Source: Planctomycetota bacterium
Lineage (GTDB): Bacteria > Planctomycetota > Planctomycetia > Planctomycetales > Planctomycetaceae
NCBI GenBank assembly: GCA_003696385.1
Contig: RFHO01000027.1
Span: forward strand, 1 to 38,439
Length of the DNA: 38,439 bases
Reading direction: 5' to 3'
The position numbers and the translations under genes were made by a program. Shown here piece after piece: positions 9,788 to 19,017 of this stretch. Every line of letters begins with the position of its first letter. Position 1 is the first letter of the stretch. The notes below the pieces were generated by a model that made no database searches, had not been told where the DNA came from, and worked only from the letters and a program-made list of their open reading frames with translations.

Positions 9788-11044
9788 ATGCATCCGCCAA
9801 GGCGATCACGACCTCACACGGCGTGTCGATGGACCACGCGGCTGCTGACCATCGCGGCGCTCAGTGTGGCCGCCGGCTTCGCCGGTGGCGCGGCCCGTTC
9901 GGAATCCGACCGCTTCGTTCAGGCACGCCGCGAGATGGTGGAGCGTTACCTCATCCCCGAAGGCATCGACAACCGCCGCGTTCTTCAGGCCATGCTGAAG
10001 GTTCCGCGGCACCTGTTCGTACCCGTTCCGCACCGGCAGCGGGCGTACTTCGACATGGGTCTGCCGATCGGCTACGGTCAGACGATTTCCTCACCGTTCA
10101 TTGTCGCCTACATGACACAGGCCCTGGACCCGCAGCCAACGGACCGCGTGCTGGAAATCGGCACCGGCAGCGGATATCAGGCGGCCGTCCTGGCCGAACT
10201 GGTCGCCGAAGTCTATTCCGTGGAAATTGTCGAACCACTCGCCAAGTCCGCCGAACGGCGGCTGAAGGAACTCGGATACCGTAACGCTCACGTCAAGGCC
10301 GGGGACGGGTACCTCGGTTGGCCCGAACACGCTCCCTTCGACAAGATCATCGTCACCTGCTCTCCCGAAAGCGTCCCCCGCCCGCTGGTGGAACAACTCC
10401 GCGAGGGAGGCCGCATGATCATTCCACTGGGCACCCGCTATCAGCAGGTGTTCCATCTGCTGGAGAAGAAAAACGGGCGGTTGCAGGACAAGCAGTTGCT
10501 TCCCACGCTGTTCGTACCGATGACCGGACAGGCAGAAAAGCAGCGTCGCGTGCAGCCCGATCCGCTGCACCCTCGCCTCGTCAACGGAAGCTTCGAAAAC
10601 GATGCCAACGGCGACCGACATCCGGACGGATGGCACTACCAGCGGCAGATCGAACTCCGCAGCGGCGATGCCGCGGAAGGTGACCGCTACGTGCGCTTGC
10701 ACTGCGAAGATCCGCAACGCACGGCCCAACTGTTGCAGGGCTTCCCGGTCGACGGCCGACGGATCGGCCGACTCCGCATGCGTTTTTCCGCCCGCGTCGA
10801 CGGCTTCCGCTCCACACGGGGCAAGCCACAGGGCGGCGTCCTCGTCCTGTTTTACGACCGGATCCGCAAACCGGCCGGCGAGCTGGTTGCTCACTACTGG
10901 TTCGACACCGACGGCTGGGAACGCTTCAGCCGCAGCGTGTCCGTGCCCACCGCGACCCGCGAGGCGATCATCTGGATCGGGATCAAATCCGCCACCGGAA
11001 CGGTCGACCTGGACGCCATCTCCCTGGAACCGATTCCCCGCTGA
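9788..11044 (+). CDS. pcm: Exported protein-L-isoaspartate O-methyltransferase with C-terminal beta-rich domain
   Basis: A 418-residue protein. Residues 1-38 are a signal peptide (arginines, then LLTIAALSVAAGFAGGAA). Residues 42-250 are a PCMT-type methyltransferase: RHLFVPVPHRQRAYFDMGLPIGYGQTISSP is the family signature region and VLEIGTGSGYQAAVLAEL (121-138) binds S-adenosylmethionine. The enzyme repairs isoaspartyl residues in aged proteins. Residues from about 264 begin LVNGSFENDANGDRHPDGW, typical of a jelly-roll carbohydrate-binding-like domain, and run to the end. Usual PCMT proteins are about 210 residues and cytosolic, so both the export signal and the fusion are unusual. GAGGAG lies about 6 bases upstream of the ATG. 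Confidence 0.9.
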   Translation: MHPPRRSRPHTACRWTTRLLTIAALSVAAGFAGGAARSESDRFVQARREMVERYLIPEGIDNRRVLQAMLKVPRHLFVPVPHRQRAYFDMGLPIGYGQTISSPFIVAYMTQALDPQPTDRVLEIGTGSGYQAAVLAELVAEVYSVEIVEPLAKSAERRLKELGYRNAHVKAGDGYLGWPEHAPFDKIIVTCSPESVPRPLVEQLREGGRMIIPLGTRYQQVFHLLEKKNGRLQDKQLLPTLFVPMTGQAEKQRRVQPDPLHPRLVNGSFENDANGDRHPDGWHYQRQIELRSGDAAEGDRYVRLHCEDPQRTAQLLQGFPVDGRRIGRLRMRFSARVDGFRSTRGKPQGGVLVLFYDRIRKPAGELVAHYWFDTDGWERFSRSVSVPTATREAIIWIGIKSATGTVDLDAISLEPIPR

Positions 11045-11277
11045 GCTGGACCGAGCGGCTACGCTGAAACTGCAACCTCCGGTCCGCCGCTGCCCGTTGT
11101 GCCGGCGGCCTTCGAACCCCCGGTATTGCGGCCGACCACCGGCTCGCCCGGCGAATCCGCACGTTGGACAGCCGCAGCCGTCCCGGCTAAACGTACACCT
11201 CGGTCCGTTTGTCGACTTCGCATCGCGCCGACTTGTGCCCACGTTCCTCGCAACGCCGAGTCATCAGGAGCCGCACC

Positions 11278-12093
11278 ATGCCTTCCTCGCTGCGAATGAA
11301 CGAGCTGTTCAGCGTCGACGGTCAGGTGGTCCTCGTCTCCGGCGGATCACGGGGCATCGGCAAAGCGATCGCGGCCGGATTCGCCCAGAACGGCGCGCAC
11401 GTGGTCGTGACGGGACGTGACGAACCGACCCTTCAGAAGACGGCCGCCGAACTCTCCGCGGAAGCGCCGCATCCGGTGTTGCCGCATGTGTGCGACGTGT
11501 CTCGGCTGGACGAAATCCACGCGACGGTCGACGCCGTACTCGATCGCTTCGATCGCATCGACACGCTGGTCAACGTCGCCGGAGTCAACCGCCGCAAACC
11601 CGCGCTGGACGTCACTCCCGAAGACTACGACTTCATTCTGGACATCAATCTCCGCGGAGCGTTCTTCATGGCCCAGGCCGTCGGCCGACACATGGTCGAG
11701 CGTCGCTCCGGCAGCCAGATCCACATCGCATCGCTGAACACGGACCGCCCCCTGGTCAATGTGCTGCCCTATGCGGCCAGCAAGGCGGGACTGGGACACA
11801 TGACGCGCGTCCTGGCCGCCGAATGGGGACCGGCCGGGGTCCGCGTCAATGCGCTCGCCCCCGGCTTCATCCTGACCGATCTGACACGCAAGCTCTGGTC
11901 GAACCAGCAGATGCTGCAGTGGGGCGAAACCAACACGCCGCTGCGCCGACTGGGCCGTCCGGAGGACATGGTCGGCACTGCCCTGTTCCTCGCATCCCCC
12001 GCCTCGGCGTTCCTGACCGGGCAGATCGTGTATGTCGACGGCGGATTCAATGCCGCTGTGATCTGGCCCATCCCCGAAGACGGCGGGATGTGA
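11278..12093 (+). CDS. SDR-family NAD(P)-dependent oxidoreductase
   Basis: A 271-residue classical short-chain dehydrogenase. The cofactor loop is SGGSRGIG (21-28); the NVAGVN motif is at about 99-104; Asn124, Ser152, Tyr165 and Lys169 form the catalytic tetrad (DINLRG, IASLN, PYAASK). The C-terminus has the usual LGRPEDMVGTALFLASPASAFLTGQIVYVDGG. The closest feel is to gluconate 5-dehydrogenase or 2-deoxy-gluconate dehydrogenase types, but the substrate cannot be set from sequence alone. The ATG at 11278 is preceded by AGGAG; 23 in-frame codons upstream are not SDR-like. It follows the isoaspartate methyltransferase by 233 bp with no evident functional link. Confidence 0.9.
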   Translation: MPSSLRMNELFSVDGQVVLVSGGSRGIGKAIAAGFAQNGAHVVVTGRDEPTLQKTAAELSAEAPHPVLPHVCDVSRLDEIHATVDAVLDRFDRIDTLVNVAGVNRRKPALDVTPEDYDFILDINLRGAFFMAQAVGRHMVERRSGSQIHIASLNTDRPLVNVLPYAASKAGLGHMTRVLAAEWGPAGVRVNALAPGFILTDLTRKLWSNQQMLQWGETNTPLRRLGRPEDMVGTALFLASPASAFLTGQIVYVDGGFNAAVIWPIPEDGGM

Positions 12094-12440
12094 CCGCGCG
12101 TGCAATTCCGCAGCCGGAGTCGGCACGACGCCCGACGAGCCACAGCGCACGGCCGTGGCCAACCTGAAGCGCCGGAATCATCGCACCCCGCCCGGCCGCT
12201 GGCGCAAAGCGTAACACTGCAGCATCAGGGGCGCTATAATGCGTTGAACGGCGTCGCTCACCACAAGCACACTGCCGGCGCGACCAACATCGATTTGCGC
12301 GTCGCGGCGCATGGACCGCCGGACGGTCGAGGACGGATCCCACGGCGGTCCCTCGGCATCGACCGATGTCTTGCCGTGGGCCCTCCAGGCCGCCAACGTC
12401 ACACCTGGTTCCGCATGACCGCGTTAAGGATGCCCGCCTG
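12094..12440 (+). other. Intergenic region before the zinc-ribbon protein gene
   Basis: These 347 bases hold no credible gene. The only notable item is the -10-like TATAAT at 12235-12240, listed separately. Confidence 0.5.
12235..12240 (+). promoter_or_regulatory. Consensus -10 box, possible promoter for the zinc-ribbon gene
   Basis: A perfect TATAAT stands out in a GC-rich spacer 200 bases upstream of the ATG at 12441. The sequence 17 bases upstream (TAACAC) is a poor -35, so activity would depend on an activator or another sigma factor. It may be chance. Confidence 0.3.
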
Positions 12441-14876
12441 ATGGCCTCACCACTGATCATCCCCTGTCCGAAATGCGGAAAACGGCTCAGACTGCGCGAT
12501 CCTCGATTGCTGGGCAAGAAGGCCAAGTGCCCGAAATGCGAGAACAAATTCCTCCTGCAAGCCCCGCAGCCCACCGGCGATCGCGACGAGGAGGAGGTCG
12601 AGCTGGAACTGGTGGAACCGCCGAAGGATACACCGGCGCGCGGGCCGTCCTTCGGCGCGGAACCTCCTGCTCCCGCCAATTCACCGCCGAACTTCCACGC
12701 GCCTTCAACGCCGTCCGTGCCCCCGTCGACCAGCCCTCAAACGGCTCCGACGGCCGCCGGCGGGTTTGTGCAAACACCGCAACCCGGTGGGGCTCCGCCG
12801 AGCTTCGCTCCGCCTCCACCCGCGGCCGGACCGCCCCCCGGAGCCATTCCGTCGACGGCACCCGTTCCGCCGGTTCCGCCCACTTCGCCGGCGGCACCAA
12901 CGGTCCCGGTTCCGCCCTCCTTCGCGCCCGGTGGCATGCCCGCACCAGCTGTTCCGCCGCCTCCGGCGTTTTCTGCCCAGCCGGAGGCACCGGCACCGGT
13001 GGCGCCACCATCCTTCGCGCCTCAGCTCAACGCCGCCCCCCCAGCAGCCCCGATCGCCGGCTCGCCGCCGGTGCCGCCCAACATCGACCCGAGTTCACCG
13101 TGGTACGATCCCGGCCTGACACGGCCCGACGGGCCGGTCATGACGGCCACCTCGCCGGCGGTCCCACCTCACGTGCGGCCGACGGCGGGGAATGGAGCAA
13201 ATACACGCTCGGCCTCCCGGCGCCGCAGGAAACGAAAGAATTGGCTTGGCTGGCTGGGGTTTGGTGCGAGCACGACCACCGCCGCGGCCGGCGAAGGCAT
13301 GTCCCGGCTGGCAGAGCTGAAACGGCGACGGCGCCGCAACCAACAGGTCGCCATCGTGGCCGGCGCGATTTCTGCTCTGCTCATGGGCGGGATCGCACTG
13401 ATGGTCGGCTCGCCGGAACCCCCGCGCGCCGACAAGGACAACGGCGAGCCACCGCGAACCGTGCAGGAAACCGTCGAGGCCAAGAACGCTTTCCGCGACG
13501 CCGCGCAGTGGGCCAAGGACAGCAGTCCCACGCACGGTCCGCCGATCGAGCTGACCATGATGCCCGCGGGTTGCCGGATCGTGGTCAATCTGCACCCCGC
13601 GGAATTGTGGCGTGAAGGCAGCCTTGGGCACGAATTCCGCTACTGCCTGGGGCCGCTCAGCCAATGGCTCGAACAACAGATCCTGCTGCTGACCAAATAC
13701 CACCCCCAAGAGATCGAGCGGCTGCAGATCGGCCTCATTCCGGGCCAGCGTGGCGTCCCGCCCCAGGTCGCCGCCGTCGTGCACCTGGTCAACCCGTTCG
13801 CCAGCAAGAGTCAGTTTTTGTTGAAGCTGCAGGCCCAACGCTCCGACGACTACGGATATCCGGTCTACCTGACTGCCGACCGCGTCTACCTCATCCGCGA
13901 CAACCGGACTTTCGCGATCGCCCCGCGACTGGCCGCCAGCGAGCTGGTGGAGTCGATGAACCAGTCCGCCATCACCAGCGTCGGTGTGCAGGAGCTGCTG
14001 CTGCACAGCGACCGCAACCGGCATGTGACCGTGGTCTTCGAACCGATCGATATCCGCAACTTCCAGGACGTCCTGTTCCCGGAAATCATGCGGCCATTCG
14101 TCAACCGCGTGCTCGACTGGATCAACGAAGAAGACGTGGAAGCCGTCCTCTGGAGTTTCCACCTCTCACCGGACCGCTTCTACCACGAAGTGCTGTTCCG
14201 CAATCGAAACATCATCCGCGAACACCGTCTCGCCCAGGTGATCGAACGGAAAGTTCAGCAGCTGCCGCATCAGATGCTGGAATACGTGCGCTACATGAAT
14301 CCTCCGCGGGCAGGTCGCCGACAGTTGATCGGTCGTTTCCCGGCCATGCTCAAGGTCGCCGCCATGGCCAGTCGCGTAGGAGTCGGCAGCCGCTTCGTCC
14401 AGCTCGTCACCGTACTGCATACCGACCGGGCCGCACCGAACCTCGCGCTGGCGGCTCTGCTGGCCTGGGATGAAGCCACTCGCACCGACTTCACCAAGCC
14501 GCCCACCACTGTCGCGTCGAACAACACCGGACCGCAGCGGCAGCCGGTCCGCGAGCGTCTGAAGAAACCGATCGACATCGAGTTCGTGCGGACTCCCCTG
14601 CAGGAGGCCTTCCAGTACATCGCCGACGAATGCAACGTCGGACTGCACATCGAAGGGGACGCGCTCAAGCTCGCCGGCATGACCAAGAACATGCCGCAAA
14701 CCTTCAAACTCGGAACGGCACCCGGCTGGCAGGGCATCAAAACCATCGTCGACCGATACAAGAACGAAGGGATGTGCATCGTCGTCGACGAGGCCAACGA
14801 CCGGTTCATCGTCACGACGGTCGACTTCGCCAAACAGAAGGGACAGCAGCCCGAACCACTGGAAAAGCTTCCCTGA
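12441..14876 (+). CDS. Zinc-ribbon membrane protein with C-terminal STN-like domain
   Basis: An 811-residue protein of a planctomycete type without a known function. Residues 6-36 are a zinc ribbon with Cys9, Cys12, Cys30 and Cys33 (CPKCGKR, CPKCENKF), similar to MJ0042-type finger motifs. Residues 65-250 are Pro/Ala-rich. A basic stretch (258-300) precedes one transmembrane helix at 301-323, so the ribbon and linker should be cytoplasmic and the remaining ~490 residues outside. The last ~95 residues (from about 708, KKPIDIEFVRTPLQEAFQYIADECNVGLHI) match the short secretin/TonB N-terminal pattern. ATG 12441 is chosen because the ribbon follows at once; AAGGA lies about 10 bases upstream. Confidence 0.8.
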   Translation: MASPLIIPCPKCGKRLRLRDPRLLGKKAKCPKCENKFLLQAPQPTGDRDEEEVELELVEPPKDTPARGPSFGAEPPAPANSPPNFHAPSTPSVPPSTSPQTAPTAAGGFVQTPQPGGAPPSFAPPPPAAGPPPGAIPSTAPVPPVPPTSPAAPTVPVPPSFAPGGMPAPAVPPPPAFSAQPEAPAPVAPPSFAPQLNAAPPAAPIAGSPPVPPNIDPSSPWYDPGLTRPDGPVMTATSPAVPPHVRPTAGNGANTRSASRRRRKRKNWLGWLGFGASTTTAAAGEGMSRLAELKRRRRRNQQVAIVAGAISALLMGGIALMVGSPEPPRADKDNGEPPRTVQETVEAKNAFRDAAQWAKDSSPTHGPPIELTMMPAGCRIVVNLHPAELWREGSLGHEFRYCLGPLSQWLEQQILLLTKYHPQEIERLQIGLIPGQRGVPPQVAAVVHLVNPFASKSQFLLKLQAQRSDDYGYPVYLTADRVYLIRDNRTFAIAPRLAASELVESMNQSAITSVGVQELLLHSDRNRHVTVVFEPIDIRNFQDVLFPEIMRPFVNRVLDWINEEDVEAVLWSFHLSPDRFYHEVLFRNRNIIREHRLAQVIERKVQQLPHQMLEYVRYMNPPRAGRRQLIGRFPAMLKVAAMASRVGVGSRFVQLVTVLHTDRAAPNLALAALLAWDEATRTDFTKPPTTVASNNTGPQRQPVRERLKKPIDIEFVRTPLQEAFQYIADECNVGLHIEGDALKLAGMTKNMPQTFKLGTAPGWQGIKTIVDRYKNEGMCIVVDEANDRFIVTTVDFAKQKGQQPEPLEKLP

Positions 14877-15206
14877 ACGGCACGGCGGTGATCGCCCGCC
14901 TGCGAACAGTTCCGGCGCTGCAGGTCCGTTCACCGATTCGACCTGCGATTCTCCGTCGAGCCGACTCCTCGACGCAGCACGCGCAAAGGGTGTCGTGCAC
15001 CCGCGCCGTTTGCCGATCATCACAACAGGCGGCTTTCCCATCACGCGGCGGTGCCGATACGACGCTGGTCCAGGTGACAACCGTCAGCCCCTCGCGCTGG
15101 CCATCAGCGCAGCACGAGCGCACGCACGCGAAACCAGACCAGAATGCTGATTCCGCTGGGAATCCAGCCGGCCCATCGACGAATCGGGCAACAACGGGAG
15201 CAACGC
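14877..15206 (+). other. Intergenic region between the two STN-domain genes
   Basis: These 330 bases have no credible gene and no clear promoter. A short GGCGG/CCGCC stem at 14884-14900, just after the upstream stop, is too weak to call a terminator. Confidence 0.5.
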
Positions 15207-16367
15207 ATGGTCGATCGCACGCTGCACCACCGAACGGCGCTGTCGCAGACACACCGGAATACTGGCTGGGCCGCGGCGGCATTGCTCTTCGCCCTGGCCG
15301 CTCCGGCCGCAGGCCTGGCCCAATCACCTCGCAATGCGCACGCGGCCGATTCCGCACCGCGCCGCACCGAAGTCGTTCTGGAAATCGTCACCGATCGCCT
15401 GGGAAGCAACGTCGCCGCCCAGGAATGGGGACGGCTGATGCAGCGGTTCGGTTACGAGTTCCACATGAGGCGCTCTCCCCTGGCCGAAAAACCATCGCTG
15501 CGGGAGACGACCTTCGGTCGACTGCGCCGGGTCACGGTGCAGGGCCGCCTGGACACGCTTGGGCGGCTGATCATGCCCAATGGCAAAACCTACACGCTCC
15601 CCCGCGCCGACAAGCTGATCGACTGGCTCCGCGAACTCGAACTGTACGGCGCTCAAGGACGCCCCAAAAACGACGCCTCATTCGGGTTCACCAAGGCGCA
15701 GTTGAGCCGGATCGCCGCCGCGCTGGCCAACCCTGTCGCGACCGACCTGAGCGCAGAGACGCTGGCCGAGGCGCTGAAGAAGCTGCAGTTGTCCCCGAGC
15801 CTGCCGGTGGTCGTCGACTCGCGAGCGGCTGCCGCATGGCGTCAAGCCGGGGACACCAAGGTCGGGCAGTCGTTTCGTGGCATCGCGAAGGGAACCGCGC
15901 TGGCCGCCATGCTCGGCAACGTGGGATTGGCGTTTCGGCCGTGGCGTGAGCCCGACGGGCGGTTCGTTTTGCAGATCGTCCTGCCGGAACCGGACCGGGC
16001 CGTCTGGCCCATCGGACGGCCGGTGCAGGGTCTGCCCCGCGATGTCGCCCCGCAGCTCTACCAATTCATCGACGTCGAGCTGAACGACGTGCCGTTGCGG
16101 GACGTCCTCGATGCCGTGGCCCTCAAGACGGGCGTTCCGATCATCTACGATTTCGCCGCGATCGAAGAAGCCGGAGCGGACCTTTCCGAAAAAATCTCAT
16201 TCGGGCCGAAGCGAACGACCTGGAGCCTGTTCCTGAAGAGCGTCACCAACCCCCGCAAGCTCACGCGACTCTACAGGCTCGACGACGCCGGCCGGCCCTT
16301 CGTCCTGATCACCAGCATCCGCCGCGGCGTCATCGAACCCAGTCGAGCGGCACGGTCCCGCAAATGA
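15207..16367 (+). CDS. Exported protein with secretin/STN-like domains, 386 aa
   Basis: A signal peptide covers residues 1-38 (WAAAALLFALAAPAAGLA). The mature part has a segment at about 180-260 and a second at about 286-372, both built on the pattern seen in short secretin/TonB N-terminal domains: a strand, a helix such as VPLRDVLDAVALKTGVPIIYD, and a beta-rich end. The second resembles the C-terminal domain of the neighbouring zinc-ribbon protein, so the two genes probably encode related envelope components. No secretin pore domain is present. GGGAG sits six bases upstream of the ATG. Function unknown; a peptidoglycan or outer-membrane contact role is only an inference from the domain type. 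Confidence 0.75.
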   Translation: MVDRTLHHRTALSQTHRNTGWAAAALLFALAAPAAGLAQSPRNAHAADSAPRRTEVVLEIVTDRLGSNVAAQEWGRLMQRFGYEFHMRRSPLAEKPSLRETTFGRLRRVTVQGRLDTLGRLIMPNGKTYTLPRADKLIDWLRELELYGAQGRPKNDASFGFTKAQLSRIAAALANPVATDLSAETLAEALKKLQLSPSLPVVVDSRAAAAWRQAGDTKVGQSFRGIAKGTALAAMLGNVGLAFRPWREPDGRFVLQIVLPEPDRAVWPIGRPVQGLPRDVAPQLYQFIDVELNDVPLRDVLDAVALKTGVPIIYDFAAIEEAGADLSEKISFGPKRTTWSLFLKSVTNPRKLTRLYRLDDAGRPFVLITSIRRGVIEPSRAARSRK

Positions 16368-16381
16368 CGCGGCCCGTCGGT

Positions 16382-16430
16382 CGCGGTCGATTCCGCCGCA
16401 GTCCTCCGGGCCCGGCGAACGTCGACCGCG
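16382..16430. terminator. GC-rich inverted repeat between convergent genes
   Basis: CGCGGTCGA at 16382-16390 and TCGACCGCG at 16422-16430 are exact complements around a 31-base loop that contains the palindrome CCGGGCCCGG (16406-16415). It lies between two convergent genes. No U-rich tract follows, so termination is only a possibility, and the 3' arm touches the end of the Lgt fusion gene's flank. Confidence 0.3.
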
Positions 16431-16431
16431 G

Positions 16432-19017
16432 TCAGTGCGCCACGGTGGTTCGCAGGACACTCGCGTCAGCCGCCCCCGGCGGCAACGGCCGCAGGTTTCC
16501 CGCCAGCGGTCCCGGCGGCGTCTGCAGAATCTGCCCGAGGCTCGATACCGATGCGGGAACAAGCTGGCACATCCAGTTCTGATTGATCAGGTCCCAACGG
16601 ACCGGCCATTCTTCGAGTACCCATCGGTACTGCGTATCGCCTCCGCCGTCCGGCGGCTCGGCGGGCACGTCCAGCCCGGCCGTGTAGCCGAAGGTCCCCC
16701 CCAGCGGAATCTGCACCTTGTCGGGAGGCACTCTGTTCACGGCCACCAACCGCCAACGGGGATACGGCAGAAAAACAAAGGCCTGAGCGAACGCCATCAC
16801 GTCGTTGGTCTGCTGCAGCGGATTTCGAAACAGCCGCCCGCCCAGGTCCCGACGGTGCCGCCGATACAGAACCGTCACCAGCTCGAAGTTCTGCTCCAGG
16901 TACGCTTTCAGGTCGATCTGCGTCCCCAGCAAATGCAGCACGGCGTCCCGCTGTTCCTCATTCAGCCGGCTGGCCATCGTGGACTGCTCCAACCCGAACA
17001 GCGTCTCTTCCACGTCCACTCCTTCCGCCGCGTGCCGGAGAACGAACACCATGTTCCGCTGCGGGTATTCATCGTGCAACAGCCGATCCAGCTGTCCGCA
17101 CGTGGCGATCCGCCAGAGGTGAAAGAACTGCGACATCCGGCCGCGGCGCTGAAAAACGCGCAGCAGTTCGAAATTCCACCGGTCGAGATAGAAACGGGCC
17201 AGCCCGTCGCGCTGCATGGTGGCACGCTGCAGATACACCGCCCCGTCCGGCAGAGCCGCCCAGTCGATTCCCGTCGGCTCCGGATCCACCACGGGCAACG
17301 AGCGGCCCATCGGATCCCGCTGGTCGTGCATCACCAGCGGAACACCGTCGGCCTGCCAGACGACCGCATGGACCGGCCCTCGCTCGGGTTCCCACATCGC
17401 ACCGGCGCGGTTCACCACGTATCGCTGGGCCGTCGCGCTCGCCACGTGCTGTGCCATCAGCGGCGTCAGTTCGAACAGGGCTCGTTGGAATTGCGGCAGC
17501 AATTCGTCGCGCAGAATGTACTCGAACACCGGCAACGACAAAGCGGAAGCCACCGCGTTCAACTCTCCGAACGCCGTGACCGCCTGTCGCTCCAGCGGCA
17601 CCTTCGTCAGAATCGCCGTCCCCAGCCGGCGAAACTTTTCGTACGGCGCCTGCTGCAGCCGCGTGCCCGCAACCCGCCAGGCCTCCAGAATGTCCGGAAC
17701 CAATTGTTCGGCGTTTCGATCGCGGGCTTCGCGCAGGAACGCCGTTACGGCGAACACATCCGCCGTCAGGTGGTTCGCGAACGCCGTGGCGTTCAAACCG
17801 CGTGCGATCACGGTCGCCGCGCTCCGGCACGCGGCATCCGCCGCGTTCTGCATCCGCACGCGGTCGTCGACGTGGGCGATCACGTTGACGATCATCACCA
17901 GCAGCGTCGCCAGCATCAGGATCACGAACACCGACAACAGAGTGATCCCGCCGGTCTGGTCCGTATGAACGCGCCACACCCACCGCCGCAACCGATCACG
18001 ATGCAGGTAAATGTTCAAGGCGATCCCCAGAACCAGTACGCCCAGACTTATCCACTGGGAAATCGTCAACGATGTCCCGAATCGCCCGGGCTCGTCGTTG
18101 CGAAGCCATTCCAGCCAGATCCGGGTCAGTGGATAGACCGTGATTGCGGTCGCAAACACCGCACCGCGGCGGACTTTCCAGCGGAACAGCCGGTCGGTCA
18201 GCCAGAACAGCACCAGAGCGTTCAGCGACGAATAAAGCTGCGTCGGATGCAGCGGCATCGTGGATTGCGCATCCGGGGCCAGCAACCCGCGGTAAACCAG
18301 CGCCCGGAACGGCACACTTCCCGCCGGGAACCGCACCCCCCACGGATACGAACACGGTGCCCCCCAGCAACAGCCGTTCAGGAAGCACCCCAGTCGGCCG
18401 AACGCCACGCCCAAAAACACAGACGGGATCAGCAGGTCGGCCGTGGCCAGCGGATCCAGACCACGGCGCCGGCAGAACCACAGATAGAACGCAATGCCGC
18501 TGATCAGGCCACCGTACAGAACCAGCCCCCCGTCCGGCAGGTTGACCACCGCGATCAGGTACTGTGCGACCCCCATTCCCGGACGGAACACCCGGTCGTG
18601 ATACTGGATCACGTAAAACAGCCGGGCCCCCGCAATACCCGCCAGCAACCCTGCAACCGCCAGGTCCCAGATGAAGTCATCACGCCACCCCGCCCATCGA
18701 GCCCGCCGTTGCGCGGTCCACGTTGCCACCACGAAGCCCACGAAAAGCATGAATCCGTAACCGAACACGGGGACCGACTCGACCGGCAGCAGTGGACCTG
18801 CCAGGCCCAGTATCGCCGCGGCGACCCACCACGGCCCCCCTGCCGACCACACCGCGTTCCACGATCGTTCCCTTTTCATCCACGTCCACGCCGCCCACAG
18901 CGCCCCGATCAGCACCAGCAGCATGGCCACGTAGCCCGCGCCGACGAGCAAAACGTCCGGCCGAACTTCCCATTCCAGCGGCCGGCGGAGCACGATCCTC
19001 AGCAACGTCTGGCGCAT
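16432..19017 (-). CDS. lgt: Prolipoprotein diacylglyceryl transferase fused to a TadG-like protein
   Basis: A single 861-codon frame. An extra hydrophobic helix (about 22-45) precedes an Lgt domain at about 80-340 with the signature GRLGCFLNGCCWG (207-219), PDGGLVLYGGLISG and HPTQLYSSLNALVLF. Lgt transfers diacylglycerol to the lipobox cysteine of prolipoproteins in the inner membrane. The position of the E. coli essential His is Tyr168, a variant seen in other Lgt lineages. After about residue 350 comes DQTGGITLLSVF, a transmembrane helix (357-380) and RVRMQNAADAACRSA, the hallmark of TadG-related Flp pilus-assembly proteins, then ~450 residues likely outside the membrane. No Met codon separates the two halves. 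The ATG has GAGAGACC upstream. Confidence 0.88.
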   Translation of the reverse strand: MRQTLLRIVLRRPLEWEVRPDVLLVGAGYVAMLLVLIGALWAAWTWMKRERSWNAVWSAGGPWWVAAAILGLAGPLLPVESVPVFGYGFMLFVGFVVATWTAQRRARWAGWRDDFIWDLAVAGLLAGIAGARLFYVIQYHDRVFRPGMGVAQYLIAVVNLPDGGLVLYGGLISGIAFYLWFCRRRGLDPLATADLLIPSVFLGVAFGRLGCFLNGCCWGAPCSYPWGVRFPAGSVPFRALVYRGLLAPDAQSTMPLHPTQLYSSLNALVLFWLTDRLFRWKVRRGAVFATAITVYPLTRIWLEWLRNDEPGRFGTSLTISQWISLGVLVLGIALNIYLHRDRLRRWVWRVHTDQTGGITLLSVFVILMLATLLVMIVNVIAHVDDRVRMQNAADAACRSAATVIARGLNATAFANHLTADVFAVTAFLREARDRNAEQLVPDILEAWRVAGTRLQQAPYEKFRRLGTAILTKVPLERQAVTAFGELNAVASALSLPVFEYILRDELLPQFQRALFELTPLMAQHVASATAQRYVVNRAGAMWEPERGPVHAVVWQADGVPLVMHDQRDPMGRSLPVVDPEPTGIDWAALPDGAVYLQRATMQRDGLARFYLDRWNFELLRVFQRRGRMSQFFHLWRIATCGQLDRLLHDEYPQRNMVFVLRHAAEGVDVEETLFGLEQSTMASRLNEEQRDAVLHLLGTQIDLKAYLEQNFELVTVLYRRHRRDLGGRLFRNPLQQTNDVMAFAQAFVFLPYPRWRLVAVNRVPPDKVQIPLGGTFGYTAGLDVPAEPPDGGGDTQYRWVLEEWPVRWDLINQNWMCQLVPASVSSLGQILQTPPGPLAGNLRPLPPGAADASVLRTTVAH

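Noticed and set aside
12737-12937. Proline/glycine-rich repeats within the zinc-ribbon gene considered as a DNA repeat array
   Set aside because: The periodicity is only in codon choice for a Pro/Ala linker; there is no fixed repeat unit or spacer as in CRISPR or tandem repeats.
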